Shown one piece after another: positions 41,481 through 48,838 of a DNA stretch of 64,000 nt. The stretch is taken from positions 1 to 64,000 of the forward strand of contig DATKNI010000021.1 of NCBI GenBank assembly GCA_035541415.1, given 5' to 3'. Numbering within the stretch: the first letter of the stretch is position 1; each line of letters starts with the position of its first letter. Origin of the DNA: JAKAGE01 sp035541415. GTDB lineage: Bacteria; Patescibacteriota; Minisyncoccia; UBA6257; 2-01-FULL-56-20. The notes under the pieces are model-generated. The model ran no database searches, was not told the DNA's origin, and saw nothing but the letters and a program-made list of their open reading frames with translations. The position numbers were made by a program, and so were the translations under genes.

Positions 41481-42044
41481 ATGGATCTCACCACTTTGAA
41501 GAAAGACAAGCTTACCCAGCTCGCCCTTAAAATGAAAAAGGGGGACCGCCGTGCGGCGTCGGAGCTTTACGACGATCTTATGCCCAAGGTTTTTGGGTTT
41601 CTCTTTACGAGGACCGGAAAACGCGAGATTGCCGAAGATCTCTCGCAGGACATCTTCGTGAAACTCGTGGAAAAGGTGGATAGTTTTGACGAAAAGCGGG
41701 GCAAGTTTACGGTGTGGTTCTGGCAGATGGTCCGTCACGTTTTGATCGACCATTACCGCCAAAAAAAGGAAACGCCATTCTCGGTGTTCGAGGAAGAGAC
41801 CGTTGCCACGATGGCAATTACGGAATTCCCGGATTTCGACCATAAACTGCGCTATGAGCAGCTCAAGGATTTCCTGCGGACGCTCACCGACGACGAACGT
41901 CAGCTGTTTGAACTTCGCTATGTCGCAGAATTGCCGTACAAGGAGATCGCGACGATGCTCGAACGGTCCGAAGGGTCGCTCCGCGTGGCCGTCTTGCGCG
42001 TCAAAGAGAAAATTAAGAAAGAGTTCAGGCATCAGGAGATTTAA
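41481..42044 (+). CDS. ECF-type RNA polymerase sigma factor (first)
   Basis: A 187-aa sigma-70 family protein with only regions 2 and 4. Region 2 is ELYDDLMPKVFGFLFTRTG, AEDLSQDIFVKLVEKVDSF and FTVWFWQMVRHVLIDHYRQ. Region 4 is LPYKEIATMLERSEGSLRVA with VLRVKEKIKKEF. It is directly followed by a DUF5667 membrane protein, the usual place of a regulator of ECF activity. The signal and target promoters are unknown. Confidence 0.9.
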   Translation: MDLTTLKKDKLTQLALKMKKGDRRAASELYDDLMPKVFGFLFTRTGKREIAEDLSQDIFVKLVEKVDSFDEKRGKFTVWFWQMVRHVLIDHYRQKKETPFSVFEEETVATMAITEFPDFDHKLRYEQLKDFLRTLTDDERQLFELRYVAELPYKEIATMLERSEGSLRVAVLRVKEKIKKEFRHQEI

Positions 42045-42055
42045 TATTTTTTTAA

Positions 42056-42073
42056 TAAATCCAGCTCTGGATT
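42056..42073 (+). promoter_or_regulatory. palindrome before the DUF5667 gene
   Basis: AAATCCAG-CT-CTGGATTT, an 8-bp perfect inverted repeat with a 2-bp centre, 7 nt before the start codon. Too tight a loop for a stable hairpin; more like a protein-binding site. Confidence 0.4.
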
Positions 42074-42080
42074 TACAACC

Positions 42081-43004
42081 ATGAAAAACGATTTCAAAAA
42101 ATTACTGCATCCAGACCGCGATTTTGCGGCGGAAGCCAAGGAGCGATACTTGGCTGCTTTTGATGCGCGCCACGGGACGCGGCCGGAAGCCGTTCGCCGC
42201 GCGCCGCACGCATGGGCCAAAGTTCTGATCGCCGCCGCCGCGTGCGCCGCAATCATGATGAGCGTGTCCGCATATGCCGACACGGCGAATGTTGCAGCCG
42301 ATAATCCGCTGTATCCTTTGAAACGCTTGAGCGAGAATGTCCGCCTCGCGCTCGCTCCGCAGGGCGAGCAAGCCGAGATCCAGGTTTCGCTTGCCGACCG
42401 CCGGGCGAACGAGATCGAAGATCTTTCTGTGCGCAAGCCCACGAGCACGATCATTGCCAAACTCTCACTCGATCTTCAGGACGCCGTGAGCAGCTCGCTT
42501 GGCGACGTTCAAGATGAAAATGGCAATAATGATGATAACGGCAATGGCAATCGCGATGGCGACCACACCCATCCTGTAATAACGAGCGCTTTAAATGCAA
42601 GCGGTACGGCAACGGGAACGGCGGTGTCGTCCGCGACCGCGATGGCAACGAGCGGCGCTTCCCGTGACGCCGAAAATAATACCGAAGGAAATCACGGCCG
42701 CGGGAATGTGAGTACAAGCGCCCAGGGATCGAACTCCGATTTGCACGATTCGCATGGACGAGCGGCTCTCACCGTGTGCCGCGGCGTTTCCGCACTGCTC
42801 GTCCACTCATTGCATGCGCGGTCCGACATTTTTGGCAACGTCCAATTGCTGAGCCGCCTCGAAGCGCGCTGCGGCGATATCGCGAACGGCAGCACCACGA
42901 CGGCTGCGGCGACAAGCTCCTTGAACGTCGGAGCGACGACGACCGCCACCACGTCCATAATCATTGTTCCCCATGGCAGATTGATTCCGGGACTTCACCT
43001 CTGA
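42081..43004 (+). CDS. DUF5667-domain membrane protein, likely anti-sigma partner
   Basis: A 307-aa protein. A cytoplasmic N-terminus (about 1-45) is followed by one membrane helix (about 46-64, AKVLIAAAACAAIMMSVSAYA). The extracellular DUF5667 segment has the typical DNPLYPLKRLSENVRLALAP and EIQVSLADRRANEIEDL. A low-complexity Asn/Asp/Gly and Ser/Thr/Ala region and a second small domain with cysteines (LTVCRGVSALL, LSRLEARCGDI) follow. It lies just after the ECF sigma gene, so it may sense an envelope signal and hold the sigma factor; this is inferred from position. Confidence 0.75.
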   Translation: MKNDFKKLLHPDRDFAAEAKERYLAAFDARHGTRPEAVRRAPHAWAKVLIAAAACAAIMMSVSAYADTANVAADNPLYPLKRLSENVRLALAPQGEQAEIQVSLADRRANEIEDLSVRKPTSTIIAKLSLDLQDAVSSSLGDVQDENGNNDDNGNGNRDGDHTHPVITSALNASGTATGTAVSSATAMATSGASRDAENNTEGNHGRGNVSTSAQGSNSDLHDSHGRAALTVCRGVSALLVHSLHARSDIFGNVQLLSRLEARCGDIANGSTTTAAATSSLNVGATTTATTSIIIVPHGRLIPGLHL

Positions 43005-43045
43005 TCTGATTTGTTTTCCCGCCGAATTCTGGTATCGTAGGTTGC

Positions 43046-43369
43046 ATGACCATCGATGAATTTCAGAAATCCGATTTGCGCGTCGCCAAAGTAAAAACCG
43101 CGGAGCGCGTTGAAGGGTCGGAAAAATTATTAAAACTTCAGCTTGACCTTGGCGCAGACGGCGAGCGCCAGATTTTGTCCGGCATCGCAAAGCAATATGC
43201 TCCGGAAGATTTGATTGGGAAAAATGTGGTGATCATTGCAAACCTTGATCCGCGCATGATGATGGGAATGGAAAGCCAGGGCATGCTTCTCGCCGCGCAT
43301 GGCGAAGGGGGAGCGCCGGTCATCGTCGTGCCGGCGGCTGATGTCCCGCCGGGCTCAAAAATCTCGTAG
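43046..43369 (+). CDS. tRNA-binding domain protein (MetG-beta/CsaA-like)
   Basis: A 107-aa OB-fold protein matching the tRNA-binding domain at the C-terminus of bacterial MetRS and the stand-alone Trbp111/CsaA family. Marks are FQKSDLRVAKVKTAERVEGS, EKLLKLQLDLG, RQILSGIAKQYAPEDLIGK and MMGMESQGMLLAAHG. It binds tRNA structure non-specifically and may assist a MetRS encoded elsewhere. TATCGT 13 nt upstream puts +1 at the ATG. Confidence 0.88.
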   Translation: MTIDEFQKSDLRVAKVKTAERVEGSEKLLKLQLDLGADGERQILSGIAKQYAPEDLIGKNVVIIANLDPRMMMGMESQGMLLAAHGEGGAPVIVVPAADVPPGSKIS

Positions 43370-43388
43370 GCATGCTATAATTACTCAC

Positions 43389-43883
43389 ATGAAAAAAACC
43401 ATTTTGGCAGTCGTGTTCATTATTGTTGCTGCGGGGCTTATCGGCCTCGGGACATGGTACAGCAGCCAGATTTCAACGCAAAGCCAGCAGGCGGCGGTCG
43501 ACCAAGGCTCTGCGGCTCAGCAAACCCAATCACAAGCCATGCAAAATCTTAAAATCGTTGATACGGTCGTTGGCACGGGCGTTGCGGCAAAAGCCGGGGA
43601 CACCGTGAACGTGCTCTACACGGGCAAGCTCGATGACGGAACCGTTTTTGACGCGTCGGCGAACCACGGGAACCAGCCGTTCTCGTTCACGCTTGGCGCA
43701 GGACAGGTGATCCAAGGATGGGACCTCGGCATCGTCGGCATGAAAGTCGGCGGCACGCGCGAACTCACCATTCCGCCGGAACTCGCCTACGGTGATCGTT
43801 CGGTCGGCGGCGTGATTCCGGCAAACGCCACGCTCCACTTCACCGTGAAGCTGCTTTCGATCGGCACGAGCTCGGCGAAGTAG
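43389..43883 (+). CDS. FKBP-type peptidyl-prolyl isomerase, membrane-anchored
   Basis: A 164-aa protein with one N-terminal anchor (about 4-24, TILAVVFIIVAAGLIGLGTW), a Gln/Ser-rich spacer and a single FKBP domain (about 55-160). Conserved FKBP residues are VNVLYTGKLDDGTVFDAS, FTLGAGQVIQGWDLGIVGMK, GGTRELTIPPELAYGDR and IPANATLHFTVKLL. It should speed proline isomerisation in exported proteins. TATAAT at 43376-43381 gives +1 at ATG43389; upstream in-frame residues to 43299 overlap the previous gene. Confidence 0.92.
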   Translation: MKKTILAVVFIIVAAGLIGLGTWYSSQISTQSQQAAVDQGSAAQQTQSQAMQNLKIVDTVVGTGVAAKAGDTVNVLYTGKLDDGTVFDASANHGNQPFSFTLGAGQVIQGWDLGIVGMKVGGTRELTIPPELAYGDRSVGGVIPANATLHFTVKLLSIGTSSAK

Positions 43884-43915
43884 TTTTTGGAGGAATAATT
43901 TTTAGAATAAAAAAA

Positions 43916-43940
43916 ACGAAGCACAAGCTTCGTCGACAAA
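43916..43940 (-). terminator. minus-strand terminator
   Basis: ACGAAGC-ACAA-GCTTCGT; read on the minus strand it is followed by eight T. Second of two hairpins that close the minus-strand microprotein unit. Confidence 0.7.
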
Positions 43941-43950
43941 AAAAGAATGA

Positions 43951-43975
43951 GGGGCACCGAGATGGTGCCCCTTTT
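43951..43975. terminator. bidirectional terminator
   Basis: GGGGCACC-GAGAT-GGTGCCCC with TTTTCG on the plus side and CATTCTTTTTTT on the minus side; serves both FKBP and the minus-strand gene. Confidence 0.75.
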
Positions 43976-44002
43976 CGTACTGCGCAGGGTTGCCTGCTGC
44001 AG

Positions 44003-44182
44003 CTACTGCGGAAGTGTGCGGCTCACTTGCGCAGTCATTGCGGGCGAGGCCGGCAAGTTGTTGAGAAATGCCGTCGCCTTGCCAAAGAGCGCGAGGAGGA
44101 AGACCTCAAGCGCCCGAAGTACGTCGGGCATCAATACTGCCGCGACGATTACGAATGCCGCAAACGCGATTGCGCCACTCAT
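44003..44182 (-). CDS. 59-aa small membrane protein, hypothetical
   Basis: Minus-strand frame ATG44182 to TAG. One long hydrophobic segment (IAFAAFVIVAAVLMPDVL and EVFLLALFGKATAFL) may form one or two helices; the tail is polar. No family is recognised. Support: a strong minus-strand promoter at 44366-44337, a structured leader of about 150 nt (GGGAGGAAGACGCGCC then a GCGCGCC...GGCGCGC hairpin), and two minus-strand terminators just after the stop. No Shine-Dalgarno is next to the ATG. A plus-strand ORF over the same bases (43947-44219) is less likely. Confidence 0.5.
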   Translation of the reverse strand: MSGAIAFAAFVIVAAVLMPDVLRALEVFLLALFGKATAFLNNLPASPAMTAQVSRTLPQ

Positions 44183-44347
44183 AGGTGCGATGACCGGGAG
44201 GGGTTACTTTGAGCGGTAGACCTTTATGCCCAGCTGCGCGCCTATCTGGCGCGTCTTCCTCCCCGCGGGAAGGCCCGCATTTTAGCAGGCGTTCTCGAAG
44301 GGAGAAAGACGGATTGCTTTTATAAGGTGCCCGAAAATCATAGCATA

Positions 44348-44376
44348 TTGACATTCTTTTTGTCAAGATGTATAAT
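44348..44376 (+). promoter_or_regulatory. consensus promoter TTGACA-N17-TATAAT in an inverted repeat
   Basis: TTGACA (44348-44353) and TATAAT (44371-44376) match consensus perfectly at 17-bp spacing. The -35 is half of an inverted repeat TTGACA-N7-TGTCAA (44348-44366). The other half is a minus-strand -35 that pairs with TATGAT 18 bp away, so two strong divergent promoters overlap. Confidence 0.8.
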
Positions 44377-44382
44377 ATGCGC

Positions 44383-44458
44383 AGTTGAGCGATACGGCTA
44401 TGAGCTCATTTGAACAGCAATTTGGCCCTGGCCGCCCTTCAAAAAAGGGCGGTTTTTC
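44383..44458 (+). ncRNA. short terminated transcript from the consensus promoter
   Basis: The strongest promoter of the window leads after about 50 nt to CCGCCCTT-CAAA-AAGGGCGG-TTTTT (44432-44458). There is no ORF. Either a small RNA of about 75 nt or an attenuated leader of the response regulator gene 42 nt further on. Confidence 0.55.
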
Positions 44459-44499
44459 ATTTAATAATTTTTTAATCTCCGTCTGTTATGATTGAACCC

Positions 44500-45171
44500 A
44501 TGCGAGCACTTTTGGTCGAAGACGAGCCCAAAATGGCCCATTTTATTTTGGAAGGATTGCGATCCGACCATTTTGCGGTTGATTGGACAGACAACGCCGA
44601 AAAGGCGCTCTTTTGGGCAAAAACCAATCCGTACGATGTCGGCGTTATCGATATCAATCTCGGCAAAGGCGGCAATGGCATCGATATCTGCAAAGCCATC
44701 CGTGCCAAAGGAAAGACGTTCCCCGTCATCATGCTTTCGGTCATCAGCGATACGGCAACGAAAGTCGAGGCGTTAAACAGCGGCGCCGACGATTATCTCA
44801 CGAAGCCGTTCGCCATCATGGAGCTCATCGCCCGCGTCCGCGCGCTCCTGCGGCGCGAAAAACATATCGTGGGACCCGTGATTACCATCGCCGACCTTGA
44901 GCTCGACAGTCTTGCTCATACCGTAAGGCGGAACGGGAAGTCCATCGACCTCAACAAGAAAGAGTTCGCGCTTCTCGAATATCTTATGCGGAACCAAGGC
45001 ACCACGCTCACGCGCACGATGATATTGGAACACGTGTGGGATATAAACGCAGATCCCTTCACGAACACCGTCGACGTGCACATCCGATTTCTTCGCGGCA
45101 AGATCGACGAGGGACGCAAAAAGAAATTGCTAAAGACCGTGCACGGCTATGGATACAAGATCGAAGAATAG
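44500..45171 (+). CDS. OmpR/PhoB-family response regulator, orphan
   Basis: A 223-aa two-component regulator. The receiver domain (1-118) has the acidic pair LVEDEP, phospho-acceptor in VIDINLG (about D51), SVIS switch position and LTKPF lysine (about 103). The C-terminal winged helix has SIDLNKKEFALLEYLMRNQG, VWDINADPFTNTVDVHIRFL and TVHGYGYKIEE. No histidine kinase is adjacent. ATG44500 (MRALLVEDEP) matches the family start; ATG44488 overlaps a -10-like TGTTAT. Confidence 0.92.
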   Translation: MRALLVEDEPKMAHFILEGLRSDHFAVDWTDNAEKALFWAKTNPYDVGVIDINLGKGGNGIDICKAIRAKGKTFPVIMLSVISDTATKVEALNSGADDYLTKPFAIMELIARVRALLRREKHIVGPVITIADLELDSLAHTVRRNGKSIDLNKKEFALLEYLMRNQGTTLTRTMILEHVWDINADPFTNTVDVHIRFLRGKIDEGRKKKLLKTVHGYGYKIEE

Positions 45172-45188
45172 GGTAGTATTAAGGTTAT

Positions 45189-47618
45189 ATGGCTCACAAG
45201 CATTCCGTTCCCACTATCTTTGTGGTCCTCGGCGCGACCGGGGATTTGATGGCAAAAAAAATAATACCGGCGCTGTTCCACCTTTACGAAAAGAAAGAGC
45301 TGCCTTCGAATTTCAAATTCGTCGGCGTCTCGCGCCGTGATTGGAACGACGACGATCTGCGCCGGCACATCGAAGCGATTTTAAGCGTCAAAGTCCCGCA
45401 CGCATCGCGCGCTTCAATCGAGGGCTTTCTTGAACTCGCCATCTATCACAAGCTTGTTTTTGATTCGCGCGACGACTACATCGGATTGAAAGACGCGCTG
45501 CGGCGCATCGACGACGAGAAAGGCATGTGCTCGAACAAGCTCATGTATCTTTCCGTCCCGCCGCAATTTTATCCGGAGATTTTGGAGAACATGAAGCGCG
45601 CCGGCCTCCACGAGGAGTGCGCTCCGCAAGGACAAGGCGAAGGCTGGACGCGCATCGTGATTGAAAAGCCGTTTGGCAACGATGAAAAGAGCGCAAAATC
45701 CCTTGATGCGCTTCTCGCGCGGATTTTCCACGAAGACCAAATTTATCGCGTCGATCACTATCTCGCCAAAGAAACTTTCCAGAATATCCTGGCGTTCCGT
45801 TTTTATAACGATCTTTTTGAGGATGCGTGGGGCAATAGCCTGATCGAAACGGTATATTTGCGCGAACTCGAAAACGTCGGCGTCGAAGACCGCGGCTCAT
45901 TTTATGATCCGCTCGGCGCCCTTCGCGACGTCGGCCAAAATCACATGCTGCAGATGGCGGCGCTTATCGCGATGGACCAGCCTGCGGGACTCACCGCCGA
46001 CGCGATCCGCGCCAAGCGCGCCGAGATTTTGCAAAAGTTGCGGCCGCTTTCAAAAGACGAAATCGCGGCGCAGACCTTCCGCGCGCAATATGAAGGCTAC
46101 CATTCCATCAGGGGCGTGCGTCCGAACTCGCCGACGGAAACGTACTTCCGCGTGCGGTTCGGCATCGATCATCAGAACTGGCAGGGCGTGCAGTTCATTA
46201 TGGAAGCCGGCAAACGCATCATCGACCCGCGCGAACATCGCGAGGTGACGGAAATCGAAGTGCTGTTCCGGCATCCGTCGCCATGCCTGTGTCCGCCGGG
46301 CAAGCATTATCGCGATCGCATCGTGTTCCGGCAGGATCCCAAAGAGGGGATCAGCATCCACTTCTGGGCCAAGAAGCCGGGATTCACGATGGAGATAGAA
46401 GAGCGCACGTTCGAGTTTGACATCAAAGGGCGCGAAGCGGGCGAAGAGCGGTCGCAGTACACGGAGGAATATGAAAAGCTCCTGCGCGATTGCATGGAGG
46501 GTGACCAGACGCTTTTCATTTCAAGCAAGGAAATTGCGGCAATGTGGCGCTTTGTCGATCCGATCGAAAAGGGCTGGCAGAAAGGGCTCGTTCCGTTGCG
46601 GCACTATGTTCCCGACAGTTCGGCCGTGACGGTTGAGGCACAGGTGATCGACGAGCCAAAACCCGAATCAAAACTTGTTAAAGAAATTGCCGTGTTTGGC
46701 CTCGGTAAGATGGGCGCGAACGTTGCGCGACAGCTCGACGACAAAGGCTGGCGCGTGGTTGTTGCAAACCGATCGCCGGGTTTGGTTGATGCGCTCAAAA
46801 AAGAAGGATTCGAGGGGGTGTATACGATCCGCGAACTCACGAGCGCCGTGAAGGCGCCGCGCGTCATATGGATGATGATCACCGCCGGGCAGGGCATCGA
46901 TGAATTTTTGTTCGGCACGAAAGGCACCGCCAAAAATCCCGGCCATGAAGGATTGGTGGACCATCTCCGCAAGGGCGACATCGTGATCGACGCGGCAAAT
47001 TCCTTTTATGAAGATACGGTGCGCCGCGCAAAATTGCTCGCAAAGCGCGGCATCCGATTCATGGATGTCGGATTTTCCGGCGGACCGTCGGGCGCGCGCC
47101 ATGGCGGCTCGCTCATGATTGGCGGCGAAGAAAAATTATTCAACTATCTTGAGCCGCTCTTCAAGGATCTTTCCGTGCCGGGCGGCTACTCGCATTTCGG
47201 CGCGGCCGGGTCGGGGCATTTTGTGAAGATGGTGCACAATGGCATCGAGTACGGCATGATGCAGTCGCTCGCCGAAGGGTTTGCCCTCATGAAGAAGTCG
47301 CCCTTCAAACTCGACCTCCAGAAAATCGCAAATATCTACAACCGCGGCAGCGTGATCGAGTCGCGCCTCGTAGGTTGGCTCGAAGATGCTTTCCAGGTGT
47401 ATGGCAAAGAATTGAAGTCCGTTTCGGGCTCCGTCGCCTATACCGGCGAAGGCGAGTGGACCGTGAAAACCGGCAAAAAGCTCAACATGAAGCTTCCGGC
47501 CATCGAAGATGCGTTCCGTTTTCGGGTCCGTTCCAAGCAAAAGCCGAGTTATATGGGAAAAATCTTGTCTGCATTGCGGAACCGTTTTGGCGGACACTCG
47601 ATTGATAACAAAAAATAA
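45189..47618 (+). CDS. fused glucose-6-P dehydrogenase / 6-phosphogluconate dehydrogenase
   Basis: An 809-aa two-enzyme chain. Residues 1 to about 490 are glucose-6-phosphate dehydrogenase: LGATGDLMAKKIIPAL, VIEKPFGND, YRVDHYLAKETFQNIL (substrate-binding; usual G in DHYLGKE is A) and DVGQNHMLQ. Residues about 497-809 are the short decarboxylating 6-phosphogluconate dehydrogenase: VFGLGKMGANVARQLD with NRS for NADP, VIDAANSFYEDT, GFSGGPSGARHGGSLMIGG and SGHFVKMVHNGIEYG (catalytic Lys). One chain thus covers both NADPH-forming oxidative pentose-phosphate steps. No lactonase domain is visible. The frame is continuous, so this is a real fusion. Confidence 0.92.
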   Translation: MAHKHSVPTIFVVLGATGDLMAKKIIPALFHLYEKKELPSNFKFVGVSRRDWNDDDLRRHIEAILSVKVPHASRASIEGFLELAIYHKLVFDSRDDYIGLKDALRRIDDEKGMCSNKLMYLSVPPQFYPEILENMKRAGLHEECAPQGQGEGWTRIVIEKPFGNDEKSAKSLDALLARIFHEDQIYRVDHYLAKETFQNILAFRFYNDLFEDAWGNSLIETVYLRELENVGVEDRGSFYDPLGALRDVGQNHMLQMAALIAMDQPAGLTADAIRAKRAEILQKLRPLSKDEIAAQTFRAQYEGYHSIRGVRPNSPTETYFRVRFGIDHQNWQGVQFIMEAGKRIIDPREHREVTEIEVLFRHPSPCLCPPGKHYRDRIVFRQDPKEGISIHFWAKKPGFTMEIEERTFEFDIKGREAGEERSQYTEEYEKLLRDCMEGDQTLFISSKEIAAMWRFVDPIEKGWQKGLVPLRHYVPDSSAVTVEAQVIDEPKPESKLVKEIAVFGLGKMGANVARQLDDKGWRVVVANRSPGLVDALKKEGFEGVYTIRELTSAVKAPRVIWMMITAGQGIDEFLFGTKGTAKNPGHEGLVDHLRKGDIVIDAANSFYEDTVRRAKLLAKRGIRFMDVGFSGGPSGARHGGSLMIGGEEKLFNYLEPLFKDLSVPGGYSHFGAAGSGHFVKMVHNGIEYGMMQSLAEGFALMKKSPFKLDLQKIANIYNRGSVIESRLVGWLEDAFQVYGKELKSVSGSVAYTGEGEWTVKTGKKLNMKLPAIEDAFRFRVRSKQKPSYMGKILSALRNRFGGHSIDNKK

Positions 47619-47672
47619 AGAAGTTATCCCCAGAAATTGACAGGTTGTGCACCGCCGAATCCCTGTTTTTTC

Positions 47673-47699
47673 TTGACTTTTAAACAGACAATCTAGAAT
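47673..47699 (+). promoter_or_regulatory. promoter of 6S-like RNA
   Basis: TTGACT (47673-47678), 15 bp, TAGAAT (47694-47699). The predicted +1 near 47706 coincides with the 5' base of the RNA closing stem. Confidence 0.55.
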
Positions 47700-47705
47700 G
47701 AAAAT

Positions 47706-47888
47706 GTGGGTTCGTTCTCAACCTCACTGAGAACGGGGCAAAGGTTCCCGTCAAGCAATTCATTCATCCAGGTCCCGGAATATTGTATATCTGTGGATCT
47801 GCAATAAGGGACCATTGTTGATACCAAGCGGGACACCAGCCTCCAATGACTGCAGATTATGGGGCTGCAGACCGCAGGACGAACCCAT
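47706..47888 (+). ncRNA. structured ncRNA, 6S RNA-like
   Basis: A 183-nt stretch without ORF folds as one closed unit. A closing stem joins GTGGGTTCGT (47706-47715) with ACGAACCCAT (47879-47888). Inside is a bubble with hairpin GTTCTCA...TGAGAAC on the 5' side and CTGCAG...CTGCAG on the 3' side. A rod-like terminal arm stacks GGGGC/GCCTC, TCCCG/CGGGA, TCAA.CAAT/ATTGTTGA, GGTCCC/GGGACC and TATTG/CAATA. Size, closing stem, bubble and terminal arm match 6S RNA, which binds sigma-70 polymerase. Identification rests on architecture only. Confidence 0.5.
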
Positions 47889-47901
47889 CAGCTATTTTCC
47901 C

Positions 47902-47938
47902 GAGAGGTTCTGTTCGCGTTCCGGGACCTCTTCTTTTC
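47902..47938 (+). terminator. terminator of 6S-like RNA
   Basis: AGAGGTTCTG-TTCGCGTTC-CGGGACCTCT (10 pairs with G-T wobbles) followed by TCTTTTCCTT. Confidence 0.65.
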
Positions 47939-47985
47939 CTTCGACATCAGCTTTCTTTCAGCCATGAAACCTTATTATCACAACC

Positions 47986-48474
47986 ATGAAAGTCCGCGAT
48001 GTCATGATACGCAACGTCATTACGCTATCGCCGAAAACAAGCTATGAGGAAGCGGCGCGGATTTTATACGGCAACCATATAAGCGGAGCTCCCGTCGTGA
48101 ATGAGCGGGGTACGATCGTCGGCATGATATCCGAGAAGGATCTCTTCCGCGCATTATATCCGACCTATGCCGAGTATTGCGCCGAGCCACAGGCATTTTA
48201 TGACTGGGAAGGCCGGGAGCATACCATTGAGCAGGTCCGCAGCCAGCCGATTGAGCGGTACATGTCTGAGCCGGCAGTTACCGTCGACGAGAGCGATCCG
48301 ATCCTCCGCGCCGGAGGTTTGATGCTTGCGCATAGTTTGCACCGTTTGCCGGTTACGCGGCATGGCGCGCTCGCGGGCATCGTCACGCGGGAAGCTATTT
48401 ACCAAACCATCCTTCAGCACCAGCTTTTTTCGCGATATCGAAAGGTCGCAACAGCAATACACCAGAATCTATGA
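47986..48474 (+). CDS. CBS-domain pair protein
   Basis: A 162-aa stand-alone pair of CBS domains, which usually bind adenine nucleotides and act as energy sensors. CBS1 is VRDVMIRNVITLSPKTSYEE to GAPVVNERGTIVGMISEKDL; CBS2 is ERYMSEPAVTVDESDPILRA to LPVTRHGALAGIVTREAI. No enzyme domain is attached, so the partner is unknown. A TATTAT box about 14 nt before ATG47986 suggests a leaderless message. It overlaps the next gene by ATGA. Confidence 0.9.
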   Translation: MKVRDVMIRNVITLSPKTSYEEAARILYGNHISGAPVVNERGTIVGMISEKDLFRALYPTYAEYCAEPQAFYDWEGREHTIEQVRSQPIERYMSEPAVTVDESDPILRAGGLMLAHSLHRLPVTRHGALAGIVTREAIYQTILQHQLFSRYRKVATAIHQNL

Positions 48475-48737
48475 ATGAAACCAAACGGACACTGATGCTT
48501 GTGGGGGTCGTTACGCACTATTATGCGCGCCCCGGGGCGGCCGTCGTTAGGTTCATCAGGAATGTGCCGCTCAAAACGCACATTTATTTCCATGGGAAAA
48601 CGACGAACTTTGAGGAGGACATTGACTCCCTCGAATATAATCGTTTCCCAACGGATCTCGCCAAAATGAATCACAACGTTGGCGTGAGCGTCACCGAGCG
48701 CGTGCGGAAAGGAGACCGGGTGTACACATTCGTATGA
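48471..48737 (+). CDS. small translation elongation factor-like beta-barrel protein
   Basis: An 88-aa protein resembling the EF-Tu domain 2-like small proteins of archaea and CPR (VGVVTHYYARPGAAVVRFIR, THIYFHGKTTNFEEDIDSLE, MNHNVGVSVTERVRKGDRVY). The role is unknown. It is translationally coupled to the CBS gene through ATGA. Confidence 0.75.
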   Translation: MNETKRTLMLVGVVTHYYARPGAAVVRFIRNVPLKTHIYFHGKTTNFEEDIDSLEYNRFPTDLAKMNHNVGVSVTERVRKGDRVYTFV

Positions 48738-48754
48738 GCGATTCCGCCGGATGA

Positions 48755-48781
48755 ACGGCCCGTGCGAGCGGGCCGTTTTTG
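48755..48781 (+). terminator. intrinsic terminator
   Basis: ACGGCCCG-TGCGAG-CGGGCCGT followed by TTTTTG. Confidence 0.9.
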
Positions 48782-48838
48782 CTGCCGCCGTCCGGGCTGG
48801 GGAAACAGAACGGGCGATGAATCGCGTATAATAGAGAT

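Noticed and set aside
43947..44219. 90-aa plus-strand open frame
   Set aside because: It runs through a terminator hairpin and lacks a promoter; the minus-strand microprotein over the same bases has promoter and terminators.
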